NCBI GenBank assembly: GCA_905221605.1
Contig: CAJNDS010002213.1
Coordinates: 1,078,934 to 1,142,933 of the forward strand
Length of the DNA stretch: 64,000 nucleotides
Direction: 5' to 3'
Source of the DNA: Symbiodinium natans
Taxonomy: Eukaryota > Sar > Dinophyceae > Suessiales > Symbiodiniaceae
Made by a program: the position numbers and the translations under genes
Shown here: positions 9,403-19,995 of the stretch, piece after piece
How the letters are laid out: the number at the start of each line of letters is the position of its first letter
How positions within the stretch are numbered: the stretch's first letter is position 1
Notes under the pieces: generated by a model
The model's input: only the letters and a program-made list of their open reading frames with translations
Told to the model about the DNA's origin: nothing
The model's database searches: none

Positions 9403-10101
9403 GAGTGGGGTAGGAAACATTCCTAGACCTTAACAGCCTAACCAAAAAGCGAAGCCCAGACCCTTAACACTTTAAGCCATCGAAAAATGAACCCCCTGAA
9501 GGAAGACAGGGTTTCGGTGGAAAAGGCTTCGAGCTGATTGGCCTTCGCTGGTAGGGTTTAGGGGTTTGGGGTTTGGGGGTTTGGGGGTTTCGGGTTTAGG
9601 GGTTTAGGGGTTGGAGGTTACGGGGTTTCAGGGGTTTAGGGTTTGGCGGTTTAGGTTTGGGTGTTTAGGGGTTTGGGGCCTTGGGTTTTTTTTGGGTTTG
9701 CGGTTTGGGGGTTAGGGGGCTTGGGTTTGAGGAATTGGGGTCTGCCGGTTTGGTGGGGTTTGGGGGTTGGAAACTTGGGGGTTTGGGGGTCTAGGGAGTT
9801 GGGGGTGGATTGGTTTGTCGGTTCAGAAGTCCCCCGCGACCCAACCTCCCGGGCTCCTCTTGCCCTAAACCCTAAACCCTAAACCCTAAACCCTAAACCC
9901 TAAACCCTACACGCAAGCCTAGACGTTTAAGGCTTTAGGGTTTAGGGTTTAGGGTTTAGGGTTTGGGGTTTAGGGTTTAGGGTTTAGGGGTTTGGGTTTA
10001 TATAGGGGTTCAAGGTCTAGCCCTAAACCCTTCCAAGCCTGAAAAGCCTCCAAACCCTCCCCCGAAGCCCGGAATCGGAGGGGTCCCAAACCGAAAGTCA
10101 G
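9403..10101. repeat. TTTAGGG/TTTGGGG-rich stretch
   Basis: Single-copy 9403-9550, degenerate G-rich repeats (9550-9800), then CCCTAAA (9862-9908) followed by TTTAGGG (9935-10000). No confident exon; the open frame across 9661-9882 is repeat-derived. Confidence 0.6.
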
Positions 10102-10172
10102 GCTGGCCTTTATCCTCGAGGCCAAGGGCGGCGACAAAGAGACGCAGGGCAGCCATAGCGACGGCCTGGCGC
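10102..10172 (+). CDS. Exon candidate, unknown protein
   Basis: After AAAGTCAG the frame reads LAFILEAKGGDKETQGSHSD, nearly all codons ending in G or C; donor GTGATT at 10173. The opposite strand is also open and well coded (RQAVAMAALRLFVAALG), so strand is not certain; + is preferred because every other convincing exon is on +. Confidence 0.4.
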
Positions 10173-10832
10173 GTGATTCTGCTTTGTACCGCATGGGTTT
10201 TGGTTTCGGGTTTTCGGGTTTGCCTAATAGGCCGGCCCCCAAGCAATCCTCCCAAACACTCCCCTGCAAAAAGGGTACCCATATTGTGGAAACCCTTAAT
10301 ATTTTGGGCTCTTGAGCCTTGTGTTTTCTATGTCTTTTGTCGTGTTCTTTTGGTTGGGTTCCGGCTGTGTTGCAAAGGGCCCCAACAAGTATATGTGCGC
10401 TTTTGCCTGTGGTGTTTTCTTTTTCAACGCCTAGTATTTAGGGTTTAGAGCTGCTTGCGGCCTAGGATGGTATTTGTGGGGCTTAGGTTTGTTTAGGGTT
10501 TGGAGGGGCTTGGGTTTCAGGGCATGGGCGCATGGGGCTTTCAGCTTCCACCCCCTGAACCTCTACACCCGAAGCCCTTCAGGACCTGGGGGGCTTAAGG
10601 AGCCCGAACGCCTTGTCATCTTACATGGCCTTCTAATCCCTAAACCCTAAACCCTAAACCCTAAACCCTAAACCCTAAACCCTAAACCCTAAACCCTAAA
10701 CCCTAAACCCTAAACCCTAAACCCTAAACCCTAGACCCTAGACCCTAGACCCTAGACCCTAGACCCTAGACCCTAGACCCTAGACCCTAGACCCTAGACC
10801 CTAGACCCTAGACCCTAACTCTTCCCTCGAAG
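10173..10832. repeat. Spacer and CCCTAAA array changing to CCCTAGA
   Basis: Single-copy sequence to about 10635, then about 13 CCCTAAA units that change abruptly to about 12 CCCTAGA units (10727-10815), directly upstream of the next exon's acceptor. Confidence 0.8.
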
Positions 10833-10903
10833 TGGGGCGATGGCAGGCCTTTCTGGACTCACTGAAGGAAGCGGCCACGCTCCCGGCAAGCAAGGCTTAC
10901 CAG
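10833..10903 (+). CDS. Exon, unknown protein
   Basis: Acceptor ACTCTTCCCTCGAAG follows the CCCTAGA array. The frame reads GRWQAFLDSLKEAATLPASK, then AYQ, and the donor GTGATT follows at 10904. Helical and well coded. Family not recognised. Confidence 0.6.
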
Positions 10904-10946
10904 GTGATTGAGGGTTTAGGGTTGAGGGTTGAGGGTTAGAATTAGA

Positions 10947-11034
10947 ACCCCAAACAGGGAACCCCAAGAAGACTCTGGTAGCTATACTCCTCTCTATGTT
11001 CCTACTACATTCTTGGGGGTTCCCTGTTTGGGGT
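10947..11034. mobile_element. Short MITE-like inverted-repeat element
   Basis: Ends ACCCCAAACAGGGAACCCCA and its complement at 11010-11034 form arms of about 24 bp around a core of about 40 bp. Single copy here. Confidence 0.65.
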
Positions 11035-11065
11035 GCCTATTACAGTTCCTGTAAATTCGGCCATT

Positions 11066-11140
11066 AGGATATTGATATTTTCGCTTCTTGGGTTTGGGAG
11101 GATAATGTTTGGGATACTTTTCAGAGGGTTTCAAGGGCCA
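11066..11140. repeat. Dispersed repeat, family G copy
   Basis: Contains CTTGGGTTTGGGAGGATAAT and CTTTTCAGAGGGTTTCAAGG, resembling 20225-20311 and 59159-59275, with a shorter match at about 13078-13112. Confidence 0.45.
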
Positions 11141-11522
11141 TCCTAGTGTTTAGGGTTTATGTGACGGTCTTGGGTCTCGACTCCTTTGACGCGAGACCCC
11201 ACCCATGTAAGCCGAGCGAGACAGCCATAGATCATACAATCCCTAAGCCCCCCTCAGCCCTAAACCTTACACCCAAACCCTAAGCCCTAAACCCTGAAAC
11301 TCTAAACCCAAAACCCAAAACATCCTTGAGCACCGAGCCCGCGGCTCAACTGGCAAATAAAAGCCCACCTGCGGTTTGGGGGTTTAGGGTTTAGGGTTTT
11401 TAGCGTTTTTTTAGGGTTTTTTTTAGGGTTTTTTAGGGTTTTTAGGGTTTTTAGGGTTTTAGTGTTTTTACGGTTTTTAGGGTTGTTAGGGTTTTTAGGG
11501 TTTTAAGGGTTTAGGGGCTAAG
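11141..11522. repeat. Degenerate C-rich then TTTTAGGG-type repeats
   Basis: 11240-11320 holds CCCTAAA-like copies. 11385-11515 is TTTTAGGG with variable T-runs. No exon. Confidence 0.6.
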
Positions 11523-11607
11523 GGCTTCGGAATGCTTCCGGGTCCTCGTGCTCATCTCAGAGAGCTTCGCGTGCAAAGCCACGGCTTGCATGCCGGCTTC
11601 GTTGCCC
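11523..11607 (+). CDS. Exon candidate, hydrophobic segment
   Basis: The frame reads ASECFRVLVLISESFACKAT then ACMPASLP, after an AAG acceptor at the end of a TTTTAGGG stretch. The hydrophobic FRVLVLIS could be a buried strand. Edges uncertain. Confidence 0.35.
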
Positions 11608-11967
11608 CAAAACCCAAAAGGGTTTAGGGTTTAGGGTTTAGGGTTTAGGGTTTAGGGTTTAGGGTTTAGGGTTTAGGGGGGGGTTCCCGAAATTCCGGGC
11701 ACCTTCTTGGGGTCCTGATTGTCAGGGAATCCTACTATTTTGGGGTCTAGATGAGCCTAACCCGAAACCCGAAACTCAAATTATAGCAAAGCTAGCCCTG
11801 ACGGACCCAGCCTTTCATTGCCTTCAAGCACCCTAAACCCTAAACCCTAAACCCTAAACCCTAAACCCTAAACCCTAAACCCTAAACCCTAAACCCTAAA
11901 CCCTAAACCCTAAACCCTAAACCCCGTAGCCCTGACGACCCAGGTGGAAACTTGCAACGCCAAGAAG
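11608..11967. repeat. TTTAGGG then CCCTAAA, hairpin-capable intron
   Basis: TTTAGGG x 8 (11619-11675) and CCCTAAA x 13 (11830-11922) about 155 bp apart, opposite orientations, between two exon candidates. Confidence 0.8.
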
Positions 11968-12028
11968 CGCGACGCTCAAGATGCGCGGCGCTCAGGTGGT
12001 CCAGCTCGCCGAGCTCCGCGACTTTTGG
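11968..12028 (+). CDS. Exon candidate, unknown protein
   Basis: The frame reads ATLKMRGAQVVQLAELRDFW, with donor G|GTTTGG. CCCTAAA lies upstream and TTTGGGG/TTTAGGG downstream. A second frame (VETCNAKKRDAQDARR) is also open over part of it. Confidence 0.45.
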
Positions 12029-12450
12029 GTTTGGGTTTGAGGTTTGGGGTTTAGGGTTTGGGGTTTAGGGTTTGGGGTTTCGGGGTTTGGGGTTTAGGGT
12101 TTCGGGGTTTAGGGTTTAGGGGTTTGGGGTTTAGGGTTTGGGGTTTAGGGGTTTAGGGTTTAGGGTTTGGGGTTGAGGGTTTGGGGTTTAGGGTTTGGGG
12201 TTTAGGGTTTGGGGGTTTAGGGTTTGGGGTTTAGGGTTTCGGGGTTTAGGGTTTCGGGTTTGGGGTTTAGGGTTTGGGGTTTAGGGTTTAGGGTTTGGGG
12301 TTCGGGTTTGGGGTTTAGGGTTTAGGGTTTTGGGTTGAGGGTTGAGGGTTTGGGGTTTAGGGTTTCGGGTTTTGGGTTTAGGGTTTGGGGTTTAGGGTTT
12401 AGGGCTTAGGGTTTAGGGTTGGAGGTTTAGGGTTTAGGGCTGAGGTTTTT
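12029..12450 (+). repeat. Mixed TTTGGGG/TTTAGGG/TTTCGGG array
   Basis: About 420 bp of G-rich telomere-like units with alternating A, G or C at the fourth base, a more diverged array than the pure TTTAGGG ones. Confidence 0.85.
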
Positions 12451-12460
12451 TGAGGGATTT

Positions 12461-12549
12461 TGGAGTTGACGTCAGAGGCACGCTTGGGGCTCCTGAGGCT
12501 GGCGTGGAGCTGTATGCGTGAGGCTCCCCTCGAAACCCTAGGGCTCTAG
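12461..12549 (+). CDS. Possible terminal exon
   Basis: The frame reads LELTSEARLGLLRLAWSCMR then EAPLETLGL and stops TAG at 12547-12549. Preceded by G-rich repeat, so it breaks the usual orientation rule. Moderate coding character. Confidence 0.35.
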
Positions 12550-12603
12550 GGCACTTGGGGATACTTGGGGCTTTACGAAGATAAGGGACCCTTAGTAGAG
12601 TCT

Positions 12604-12830
12604 CCCAAATAGTAGGGCCCCCTTGTAATAAACCCCCACTTGGGAACGACTTTCCATTTTTTGGGCACTATAACTCCTAAGAAACAGCCAGGGCGCTTCG
12701 GGAGGCTTGGGAACGATTAGGAATTCCAATTTTTGGGCACTATAATTCCTAAGAAACAGCTAGGGCGCTTAGGGATACTTGGGAATGTTTTTTTTGGGTA
12801 CTATAATTCCTAAGAAACAGCTTTTAAAAT
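12604..12830 (+). repeat. Three imperfect tandem copies of about 75 bp
   Basis: Each contains TTTTGGGCACTATAATTCCT and AAGAAACAGCTAGGGCGCTT, with the segment CTTGGGAACGA between copies. Not related to the telomere motif. Confidence 0.75.
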
Positions 12831-12866
12831 GTTATTCTTTGCTAAGGTTCCAAGCTCAGTATAGTC

Positions 12867-12935
12867 CTAAACCCTAAACCCTAAACCCTAAACCCTAAAC
12901 CCTAAACCCTAAACCCTAAACCCTAAACCCCAAAC
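12867..12935 (-). repeat. CCCTAAA array upstream of an exon
   Basis: Nine or ten CCCTAAA units ending 17 bp before the acceptor of the exon at 12952. Confidence 0.85.
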
Positions 12936-12951
12936 CCTCAAAAACACCGAG

Positions 12952-13057
12952 AAACCCTGTGCGAAGAGGCGCAGATGGAAGAGATCCAGATTGTCCTCTC
13001 GGACTATGTCCAGCGCTGCGGAGGCACCCTCGTCTCTTCTGTTCTCTTCTGTTCTCG
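12952..13057 (+). CDS. Exon, unknown protein
   Basis: Acceptor CACCGAG; the frame reads EEAQMEEIQIVLSDYVQRCG then GTLVSSVLFCS, strongly coding, with donor GTAGGC at 13058. Likely helical at first. CCCTAAA precedes it. Confidence 0.6.
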
Positions 13058-13381
13058 GTAGGCCCGTGAAACATTTCTTGCTTTCCCTTGTTGGGTTTTA
13101 AAGGGATCATGTTCAACTCTAACCCCTAAACCCGAAACCCTAAACCCTAAACAACTCTAAACTCTAAACCCTAAACCCGGGAATATTTGTTAGTCCAAAC
13201 CCCTAGGTTTCATAGGGGTGCCTTTCAGACGCGAAACCCGAACCCAAAACCCTTTGGATATATTCCTTATGTACATATATGAAGTCCCTTAAGATCCCTA
13301 AGTGTCCCTTACCCCTGGGGTTTCGGGTTTAGGGTTTAGGGCTACCCCTTAGGGTCCCGCCTTTAGTCCCGTAGCTTTCAG

Positions 13382-13458
13382 GTGTCGAGGTGGACGACGC
13401 GGTCCTCACTCGCATCCTCGTGCCTCGCAGGCCTGCGGCGCAGTTTATCCTGTTGAGG
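13382..13458 (+). CDS. Exon, unknown protein
   Basis: Acceptor CCGTAGCTTTCAG; the frame reads VEVDDAVLTRILVPRRPAAQ then FIL; it ends G|GTTTAG at the start of TTTAGGG copies. Upstream of the acceptor is mostly G-rich, an exception to the orientation rule. Confidence 0.55.
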
Positions 13459-14351
13459 GTTTAGGGTTTAGGCTTTAGGGTTTTAGCATTCGCCTGCCCT
13501 CTCCATGCATGCCCATCAACCATGAACTTCAAATGTGTCCTGCCCTGCCTCCCTGCCTCCCCTGCCCCCCCGCCCCCCCACCCCCCCGCCCCCGCCCCCC
13601 TGCACCCCCACCTCCGAATTGTGCAACCCTCAGCCTCCGAATTGTGCAAACCCAAGAAACTTTGGACCCGCAAGCCCTGCAGCCAGTTCCAATGCCGGAA
13701 GAGCCACAAACTCGCAGAGCCGAATGCCTGACAAATAGCCCGACAGCCCGAGAAGCCCTAACGTCCGGAACGAAATTTGGGTTTGGAGCTTGGGTCCTCA
13801 AATCCGGAAAATCCGAGAGATTGCACACAAAAGACCACGCCACGACCACGCAACTTTTTGAAACCCTAGACCCTAAACCTTGTACAACCCTAACAACCCT
13901 ATTGAAGCCCTACAAGGCCCCTTCAACAGACCCTTTAAATGCACCTTAAAGATCCTGTTAAAAGCACCCTAAGCCCTGAACCCTGAACCCTAAGCCCCAA
14001 ACCCCAAACCCCAAACCCCAAACCCCAAACCCCAAACCCCAAACCCTAAACCCTAAACCCTAAACCCCAAACCCTAAACCCTAAACCCTAGACACTACAA
14101 AACCCCAACGTTTCTCCAGCCAGCCCAGGCCCGCTGAAGCCCGAGCCAATGAGGAGCCCAAGGCCGAGGCTTGCCTTCCTTGGGTTTGGGGGTTTGAGGT
14201 TTATAGGGTCTTGGGGTTTGGGGTTTGGGGTCTGGGGTTTGGGGTTTAGGGTTTGGGGTTTAAGGCTTCGGGTTTAGGGTTTAGGGTTTAGGGCTTCGGG
14301 TTTTGGGTTTAGGGTTTGGTGTTTAAGGTTCAGGGTCGCGCGCAAGTAAAG
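13459..14351. other. C-rich spacer and telomere-like arrays
   Basis: Poly-C/CCCCGCC tract (13540-13610), single-copy sequence, CCCAAAC/CCCTAAA array (13976-14095), then TTTGGGG/TTTAGGG (14180-14335). Several long open frames (13509-13949) come from the C-rich tract and were not called. Confidence 0.6.
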
Positions 14352-14443
14352 AACATATCGAAGACTGGCCCCATGGAAGCCCGTTCGCAGGACGAGCAGC
14401 CGCTCTCCTTCCGCCAGCGCCCCTTGGCATGCAAGCGATCGGG
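14352..14443 (+). CDS. Exon candidate, unknown protein
   Basis: Acceptor AGTAAAG; the frame reads NISKTGPMEARSQDEQPLSF then RQRPLACK; donor GTTAAG at 14444. Polar and well coded. Confidence 0.5.
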
Positions 14444-15088
14444 GTTAAGGGCTTAGGGTTTTAGGGTTTAGTCTCAAACGCATCAGCAAAGTGCCCGCGG
14501 CGCTTGCAAGCCAAGGTTCCTACCCTAGACCCTAAATCCGGGAGTCTGCAGAAGTGGCCACAGGCCCCCATGGCGAGGCTCAGGACCGCATTGTTTGTTT
14601 GGGAGTTGTCCCAGAACCCGGAGACCAAGAGCTCCTACCAGTGCAGTAGAGATCCCAGGGACTCCCAGATGGCAGAGGAGGCCGGTAAAACCCACATGCA
14701 AGGTCACTGGAACCTCGCAGCCCCCTTGAGCCACCTTGTCGCAAACCTCAAACACCTGAACCAGCTAAGCTCTCGGTTTTGGGGGGGCTCTGCGGCTTGG
14801 GGCCTGGGGTCTAGGGAGCAACAAGTTCAAGTAGAGGGGCTGATAGGGTATGGGTTGTGAACCCCGTTTACACCCCCTGATACACCCTGCAGATCCCAAA
14901 CGCCTATTTTGCGCAGTAGAGCCCTCCAACAAGGCAGGGTTCATGAAGATTTAGGGTTTAGGCGCCCTAAACCCTAGACCCTAATTAGACCCTAAACCCT
15001 AAACCCTAAACCCTAAACCCTAAACCCTAAACCCTAAACCCTAAACCCTAAACCCTAAACCTAAACCCTAAACCCTATGGGGCTTCAG
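14444..15088. repeat. Spacer then CCCTAAA array
   Basis: 14500-14860 holds an open frame of moderate coding character that I could not support with splice sites. CCCTAAA copies run 14965-15075. Confidence 0.55.
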
Positions 15089-15181
15089 CTCTAAAGCCAG
15101 GCCTCACGAATCGGGCAGCGAAGGAGGCCGGGAGCATCATTGCTTCGGGGTTGCAGGGGGATTTGCGCGGCCTTCCCTTCG
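15089..15181 (+). CDS. Exon candidate, unknown protein
   Basis: Acceptor GGGCTTCAG; the frame reads LKPGLTNRAAKEAGSIIASG then LQGDLRGLPF. A donor at 15150 (GTTGCA) or later is possible. CCCTAAA lies on both sides. Confidence 0.45.
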
Positions 15182-15629
15182 ACCCTAAACCCTAAACCCT
15201 AAACCCTAAGCCCTAAACCCTAAACCCTCTAAACATCCAAGCATGGAAGGCCCGAAGCCCTCGATTCTTAAGAGGTTTCTGGCAGCACACCTTGCAAGAT
15301 CCCTTAAGCCTAAGCCCTGCAACTCACCCGGTGAAAGGGCTTTTAGCCATGTTGAAGCACCGCTCTGGGAGCTTGACTTCGGCGCCACTGCGCGCAAACC
15401 TAAGATCTTCCCTCTTCCCTCCTGAACCCCCCCCCAAAAGAAACGGGAAACCCTAAAATCCCATCTGTACTTCTACATCTCCTTCTTGAGCCGCCTTGGC
15501 ACGCCAAACCTAAGACCTTAACAACTACCCAAAGCCTTGAACCCTGAACCCTAAACCCTGAAGCCTTGAAGACCAGGCCCTAAACCCTAAACCCTAGATC
15601 CTAAACCCTAAACCCTACACCCTCTCTAG
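15182..15629. repeat. CCCTAAA copies and spacer
   Basis: CCCTAAA at 15182-15230 and 15570-15620. The spacer between has open frames on both strands but no clear exon. Confidence 0.55.
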
Positions 15630-15671
15630 GCCCTGGAGATCTACGTGCCGCTGGCGCAGTGCGCCCGCTCC
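15630..15671 (+). CDS. 42-nt exon with canonical splice sites
   Basis: Acceptor ACACCCTCTCTAG and donor GTGAGT bracket 14 codons reading ALEIYVPLAQCARS, phase 0 at both ends. Upstream is CCCTAAA; TTTAGGG-type copies follow 50 bp downstream. Product unknown. Confidence 0.65.
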
Positions 15672-16385
15672 GTGAGTCCGGATCGCCCAGCTCGACGCCA
15701 TTCTCCTCCAACATTTGGGGCTTAGGGTTTGGGGTTTAGGGTTTGGGCTTTAGGGTAGTGCTTGGGATATGGAGTTCAATCAGAAGCTGGCTACCGACTT
15801 TTGAAAGTTTCTCCCCATGGCTTAGCTTGTGTATTTCTGTGTTGCGGGTGATCCCTAAACCCTAAACCAGAGCAAGGCTACAGCAATACAACATCTCTCG
15901 AAGAACACCTGGGGACGGTGAGGGGAGGGCGCTCGTATTTGCGTTTAACATCTTCTTTCTTAAACATATAGAACGTGACCATGAGAAAGGGGAAAAAACC
16001 TGACGGACCACTTTCCCATCAGAATGACAATGAGAAAGTAATGGAATCCAAGCATGTGGCTTTCAAAACGAGAGACAAGAGACAATGAGAGAGAACAGTA
16101 GAATCCGGATTTGCCACTTCAATCAGAAAAAAAGGCACCGCTTTCACGTCAGATCAGAAAGCAACCAAGGAAGCAGGCTCTAAACCCTACACCCTAAACC
16201 CTACATCCTAAGCCCTAAACCCTAAACCCTAAACCCTAAACCACATCTACCACTTTCCCATCAGAGACCAAAACTTCCAGGTACTGGTTTGAGGGCACCT
16301 CCGATACTCCAAAAGCCTAAGCCCCTAAACCCTAAACCCTAAACCCTAAACCCTAAACCCCAAACCCCAAACCCTAAACCCTCAG
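15672..16385. other. Intron-like spacer
   Basis: TTTGGGG copies (15715-15755), then single-copy AT-richer sequence 15780-16170 containing a repeated ATGAGAAAG-type motif (15979-16100), then CCCTAAA (16180-16240 and 16325-16383). Confidence 0.6.
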
Positions 16386-16482
16386 CGAAAAAATGACCGA
16401 ACTCCTGAGCCCCCGCGGCAAAAAGGTCTCGAGGTGCTGGGCTTGGAAGCTGCTGAGCCGTTGCCGGAGCCTCTCTCTTGGG
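16386..16482 (+). CDS. Exon candidate, unknown protein
   Basis: Acceptor CCCTCAG is formed by the repeat itself. The frame reads EKMTELLSPRGKKVSRCWAW then KLLSRCRSLSL; ends G|GTTTAG. Basic and Cys/Trp-containing. Confidence 0.5.
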
Positions 16483-17085
16483 GTTTAGGCTTTAGGGTTT
16501 GGGGTTTAGGGTTTGGGGTTTAGGGTTTGAGGTTTCGGGTTTAGGGTTTGGGGCTTTAGGGGAAAAGCCATGCCCCCCCCCCCTCCCCTAAACCCTAAAC
16601 CCTAAACCCTCAACCCTAAACGCTAGACCCTGGACTAAACCCTAAACCGACCACCCCACCCCCCACCCCGCGCCCCCAAAAAACTCCGTGGACTCGGCGG
16701 TACTTGAGCAAGTTGGGTTTCGGGTTTAGGGTTTAGGGTTGCTAAACCCTTCACAAGCCCGGAAGCACCTAAGACCTGAAGGTTTCCAAATGGCTGAGGT
16801 CGGGTGCAGGGTGACTGGCCTAAGGGTGTGGGTTTAGAACCCCACAGCTTTTGGGGTTTGCGACCTAGCTCTTCTTGTTCTTTAGGGCTTTAGGGCTTCG
16901 GAATGATGGGGTTGCGAAGAGCGAGCAACCCCCAAACCCCAAACCCCCAACCCCCCAACCCCAAACCCCCAAATACCTCAAACCCCAAGACCCAAGACCC
17001 AACCTGAAACCAAAGCCCCAACCCCCCCCCCCCCCCCCCAAACCCCCAAACCCCCAAACCCCCAAACCCAAACCTGAAACCCGAG
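16483..17085. repeat. TTTAGGG/TTTGGGG then CCCAAAC copies
   Basis: G-rich copies 16483-16560, CCCTAAA 16585-16650, spacer, then CCCCAAAC-type C-rich copies 16925-17080 with a C run at 17020-17038. Confidence 0.7.
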
Positions 17086-17141
17086 GCCGGCGCCAGGCCC
17101 CAGCCCTGGTAAAGCTGAAGGCGGCCCAGAGTGGGCTCTGG
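17086..17141 (+). CDS. Exon candidate, basic
   Basis: Acceptor AACCCGAG; the frame reads RRQAPALVKLKAAQSGLW, high third-base G/C; donor GTTCTG at 17142. Confidence 0.45.
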
Positions 17142-18655
17142 GTTCTGGGCGTTCTAATACAGGGGTGGGAAGAATTGCTAAAAAGTACTCCCTTATTGCC
17201 CCTTTTTTAAAATACTGTAATAACCCCGAAAACCCTATATTAAGGCCCCTATATTAGGCGTTCTGGGCGTTCTAGGTGTTTAGGCGTTTAGGGTTTATTG
17301 GGTTTAGAGTTGAGGGTTAGAGTTTAGAGTTTCGGGCCTAGAGTTTAGGGCTTAGGGTTTAGCATGTGGGTTTAGGTTTAGGAATTTCGGTTAGTGGGCC
17401 TTTGGGCGTTGAGAGCAGGCCCACGCAGCCTGGGGCAGGGACAATCCCTAGACCTTCTAAACCTGCCAACCCTCAACTTTCTAAGCTCCAAGCCCGCAAC
17501 CCAACCCTCAAGCTTCTGAACCCTCAAGCCTAAACCTAAAAACCGCAACTAACTTATAAGCCCTGTACTTGTGCGTAATGCCGCAATGGACTAAATGGAT
17601 TGGTGAGGGCGTCGGATCTGCAACCTTCGGTTTCAACCCTAAACCCTAACCCTAAACCCTAAACCCTAGACCCTAAACCCTGAACCCTAAACCCTAAACC
17701 CCGCAACCCCCTGCCGCAGTCGGCCCCAAGAAGCGAGAACCGAGGCACCGCGAGGCCCAGAGATGCCTCTTTGTCTCTCTCTCTGTCTCTCTCTCTCTCT
17801 CTCTCGCTCTCTGTCTCTCTCTGTCTCTCTCTCTCTCTCTCTGTTAGGGACTGTTAGGGTTTAGGGTTGAGGGTTTAGGGTTTAGAGCTTTGCGCGCGCG
17901 CGTGCGCGCGTGGGTGGGTGGGGGGGGCGGTGGGTGGGTGGGTGGGTGGGTGGGTGGGTGGGTGTGCGGGTGGGTGACTCTGAATTTAGGGTTTAGGGTT
18001 TGGGGTTTAGGGCTCCGATATGGACCCCCCCCTCCACCCCGTCATTTCGAACTACAAAACTTAAACGAAGGCCCCCAATGAAAATCAGGCCCTGGTGCCC
18101 CTGCATCTTAAGCCCTAAGCCCGAAGCCCTAAACCCTAACCCTAAACCCTAAAACCTAAACCCTAACCCTAAAGCCTAAACCCTAAACCCTAAACCCTAA
18201 ACCCCAAAAGCTACAAGACAGAGGCAGGCTGGAGGGAGTCGTTTAGTTGAGCGTTTGTGGAGGGATGGGCGGGCTGACGCAGTGCTTGTGGGGCTTAGAG
18301 GGGCAGTCATTGATTCGCTTCTGACCCTAAACCCTATGACCCTTACATCCTAAACCCTAAACCCTAAACGACGTGAATGTTCTGGCGCCCCGCCCCAGAG
18401 CCACAATCCCAAAAGCTGCTCAACTTACTGCCCATCCTCACCACACGAGCGTTCCGGATGATCCTACCGTTGGGGCATGTTAGTACCCCTATTTTGGGAA
18501 CACCCATGTCGGGGTCTGAAGCAGTTTCGGAGCTTAGGACTTTCCAGGGCTGAGTGCTGCTCAAGGATTTCGGGCTTCAGGCGTTTTTGGGATTCGCGGT
18601 TCCCTCAATTAAGCACTAATTAAACCTATATACCCGAAAACCTAAACCCTATTCC
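17142..18655. repeat. Repeat-filled stretch with CT and GGTG microsatellites
   Basis: Degenerate telomere-like copies (17280-17400), CCCTAAA (17636-17702), CT microsatellite (17770-17842), GGTG microsatellite (17905-17972), TTTAGGG (17988-18012), CCCTAAA variants (18110-18205). A few short open blocks (18370-18420) were not strong enough to call. Confidence 0.6.
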
Positions 18656-18748
18656 CGCGTCGCGTGGGCCTGTGGATTTCTGGCCTCGCGGCAGGTGCCA
18701 AGCCTGCGCGTGCGCGTTCGCGGCACATCTGAGGAGGCTCGCAGATAA
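18656..18748 (+). CDS. Terminal exon candidate, Arg-rich
   Basis: The frame reads RVAWACGFLASRQVPSLRVR then VRGTSEEARR and TAA at 18746-18748. Strong third-base G/C. Acceptor not clear. Confidence 0.45.
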   Translation, partial: RVAWACGFLASRQVPSLRVRVRGTSEEARR

Positions 18749-18904
18749 GGGCGGGCGGGCGTTGGGATCCCAGACCTTGCAGCACCTTACTTAGTTGTTT
18801 GGTTCCGTCCTTCGCTGTGCGGTTTAGGGATCAGGGCTTTGACCGTTTTTGAGGTTTAGGGTTTAGGGTCCATTTTCACGGCAACACGTGTCCTTTTTTT
18901 GAGA

Positions 18905-19012
18905 CACGGGGGCACGGACACGGAGTGGAGTACAATGCTGTCTACTGTCAAGGTTACGGCGCGCAGTCGCGCAGGCAGCACGTGTCAGCCCACTTGTTTC
19001 GTCCGACAGCTT
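18905..19012 (+). CDS. Possible exon, Tyr/Gln/His-rich
   Basis: The frame reads GVEYNAVYCQGYGAQSRRQH then VSAHLFRPT. Moderate coding character; splice sites not identified. Confidence 0.3.
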
Positions 19013-19079
19013 TTCCCTCAAAGCCCTATAGACCCGACACCCTAAAAGCCCTAAACGCTAATTCCACAAAACCTTACAG

Positions 19080-19192
19080 AAGAATACCCTGCCGCCAGAT
19101 CCTCCTTGAGAAGCTGCAGCGGCTGAGCGTGCGCCTCACGACACCTGGCGCGCAGGAGCCATGCGGGTCTCAGGGCGTGGGGAAACTGCAGG
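19080..19192 (+). CDS. Exon, unknown protein
   Basis: Acceptor AAACCTTACAG; the frame reads RIPCRQILLEKLQRLSVRLT then TPGAQEPCGSQGVGKLQ; donor G|GTGCAG at 19193. Good third-base G/C and an amphipathic first half. Confidence 0.55.
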
Positions 19193-19783
19193 GTGCAGGA
19201 ATCTTTAGTGCCTGTACTGGCAGGTTTTTCGGGTTTAGGGTTTGTACGGCTTTCCAAAGTGAAGAAATCCTAAGCCGTGAAATGAAGGTCTAGGGCCTGT
19301 AGGGTTTCCCCAAGCCCAAACCCTAAACCCCACATGAAACCTTAAATCAACCTTGCGAGAACACCAACGCCTAAGGACAAAGACATGGTAACCCTCCTGC
19401 CCCTTTTTGGTTCAAGGTTCCCTTATACAGTATCCAACCCCAAAAAGGTACCCTTATTATAATGTGGTTACTGTGCTACCAAGAAAGCTTCAAAAGACCA
19501 CTCAAAACCCTGTAGACACTAAAGACCCGAAAGCCCTAAGTAAGGTTTCGGATCTAAGGGCTCTTTTTCAAGTCGCAGGGGCAAAGGGTTTGAAATGGGG
19601 TCCGGGGTCTGCAGGACGCAGCCCCTCTCCCTTACACCCATTAACTCCCGAACTCCCAAAGGCCCCTTGAACTCCACAACTCCCAAAAGCTCCTCGACCG
19701 CAAGAACCTCTGAGCCGAATCCGAAGCCCTTCGCCCGCAAAGCCCGTGACTCCTAAGCTCTAAGCCTTAAACTTCCTAAACAG

Positions 19784-19881
19784 GTTCCGTGTTCTGCGAG
19801 AAAGGGGGGTTTGGGTCAGGACATGGAGCCTGGCGAGACCAGCCGGCCACCACCTTGGATGACTGGCTTTGGGGGATTAGG
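19784..19881 (+). CDS. Exon with canonical splice sites, unknown protein
   Basis: Acceptor ACTTCCTAAACAG and donor GTAGGG. The frame reads FCEKGGFGSGHGAWRDQPAT then TLDDWLWGIR, Gly- and Trp-rich. No family recognised. A family A MITE-like element starts 30 bp downstream, inside the presumed intron. Confidence 0.6.
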
Positions 19882-19911
19882 GTAGGGGGGCTTGGGAGTG
19901 AAGGTTTTTCA

Positions 19912-19995
19912 GGATGTTCCCCCTTGTACTCACAGGCCTTACTGGGGATTATAACAGGGGGTACAAGGACTGTTAGTAGAGGGAAAGCATCCCAA
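19912..19995. mobile_element. MITE-like element, family A copy 1
   Basis: Left end GGATGTTCCCCCTTGTACTC, right end at 19965-19995 its rough complement (ends AAAGCATCCCA). Same family as 30621, 49055, 53101 and 55102. Confidence 0.7.
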
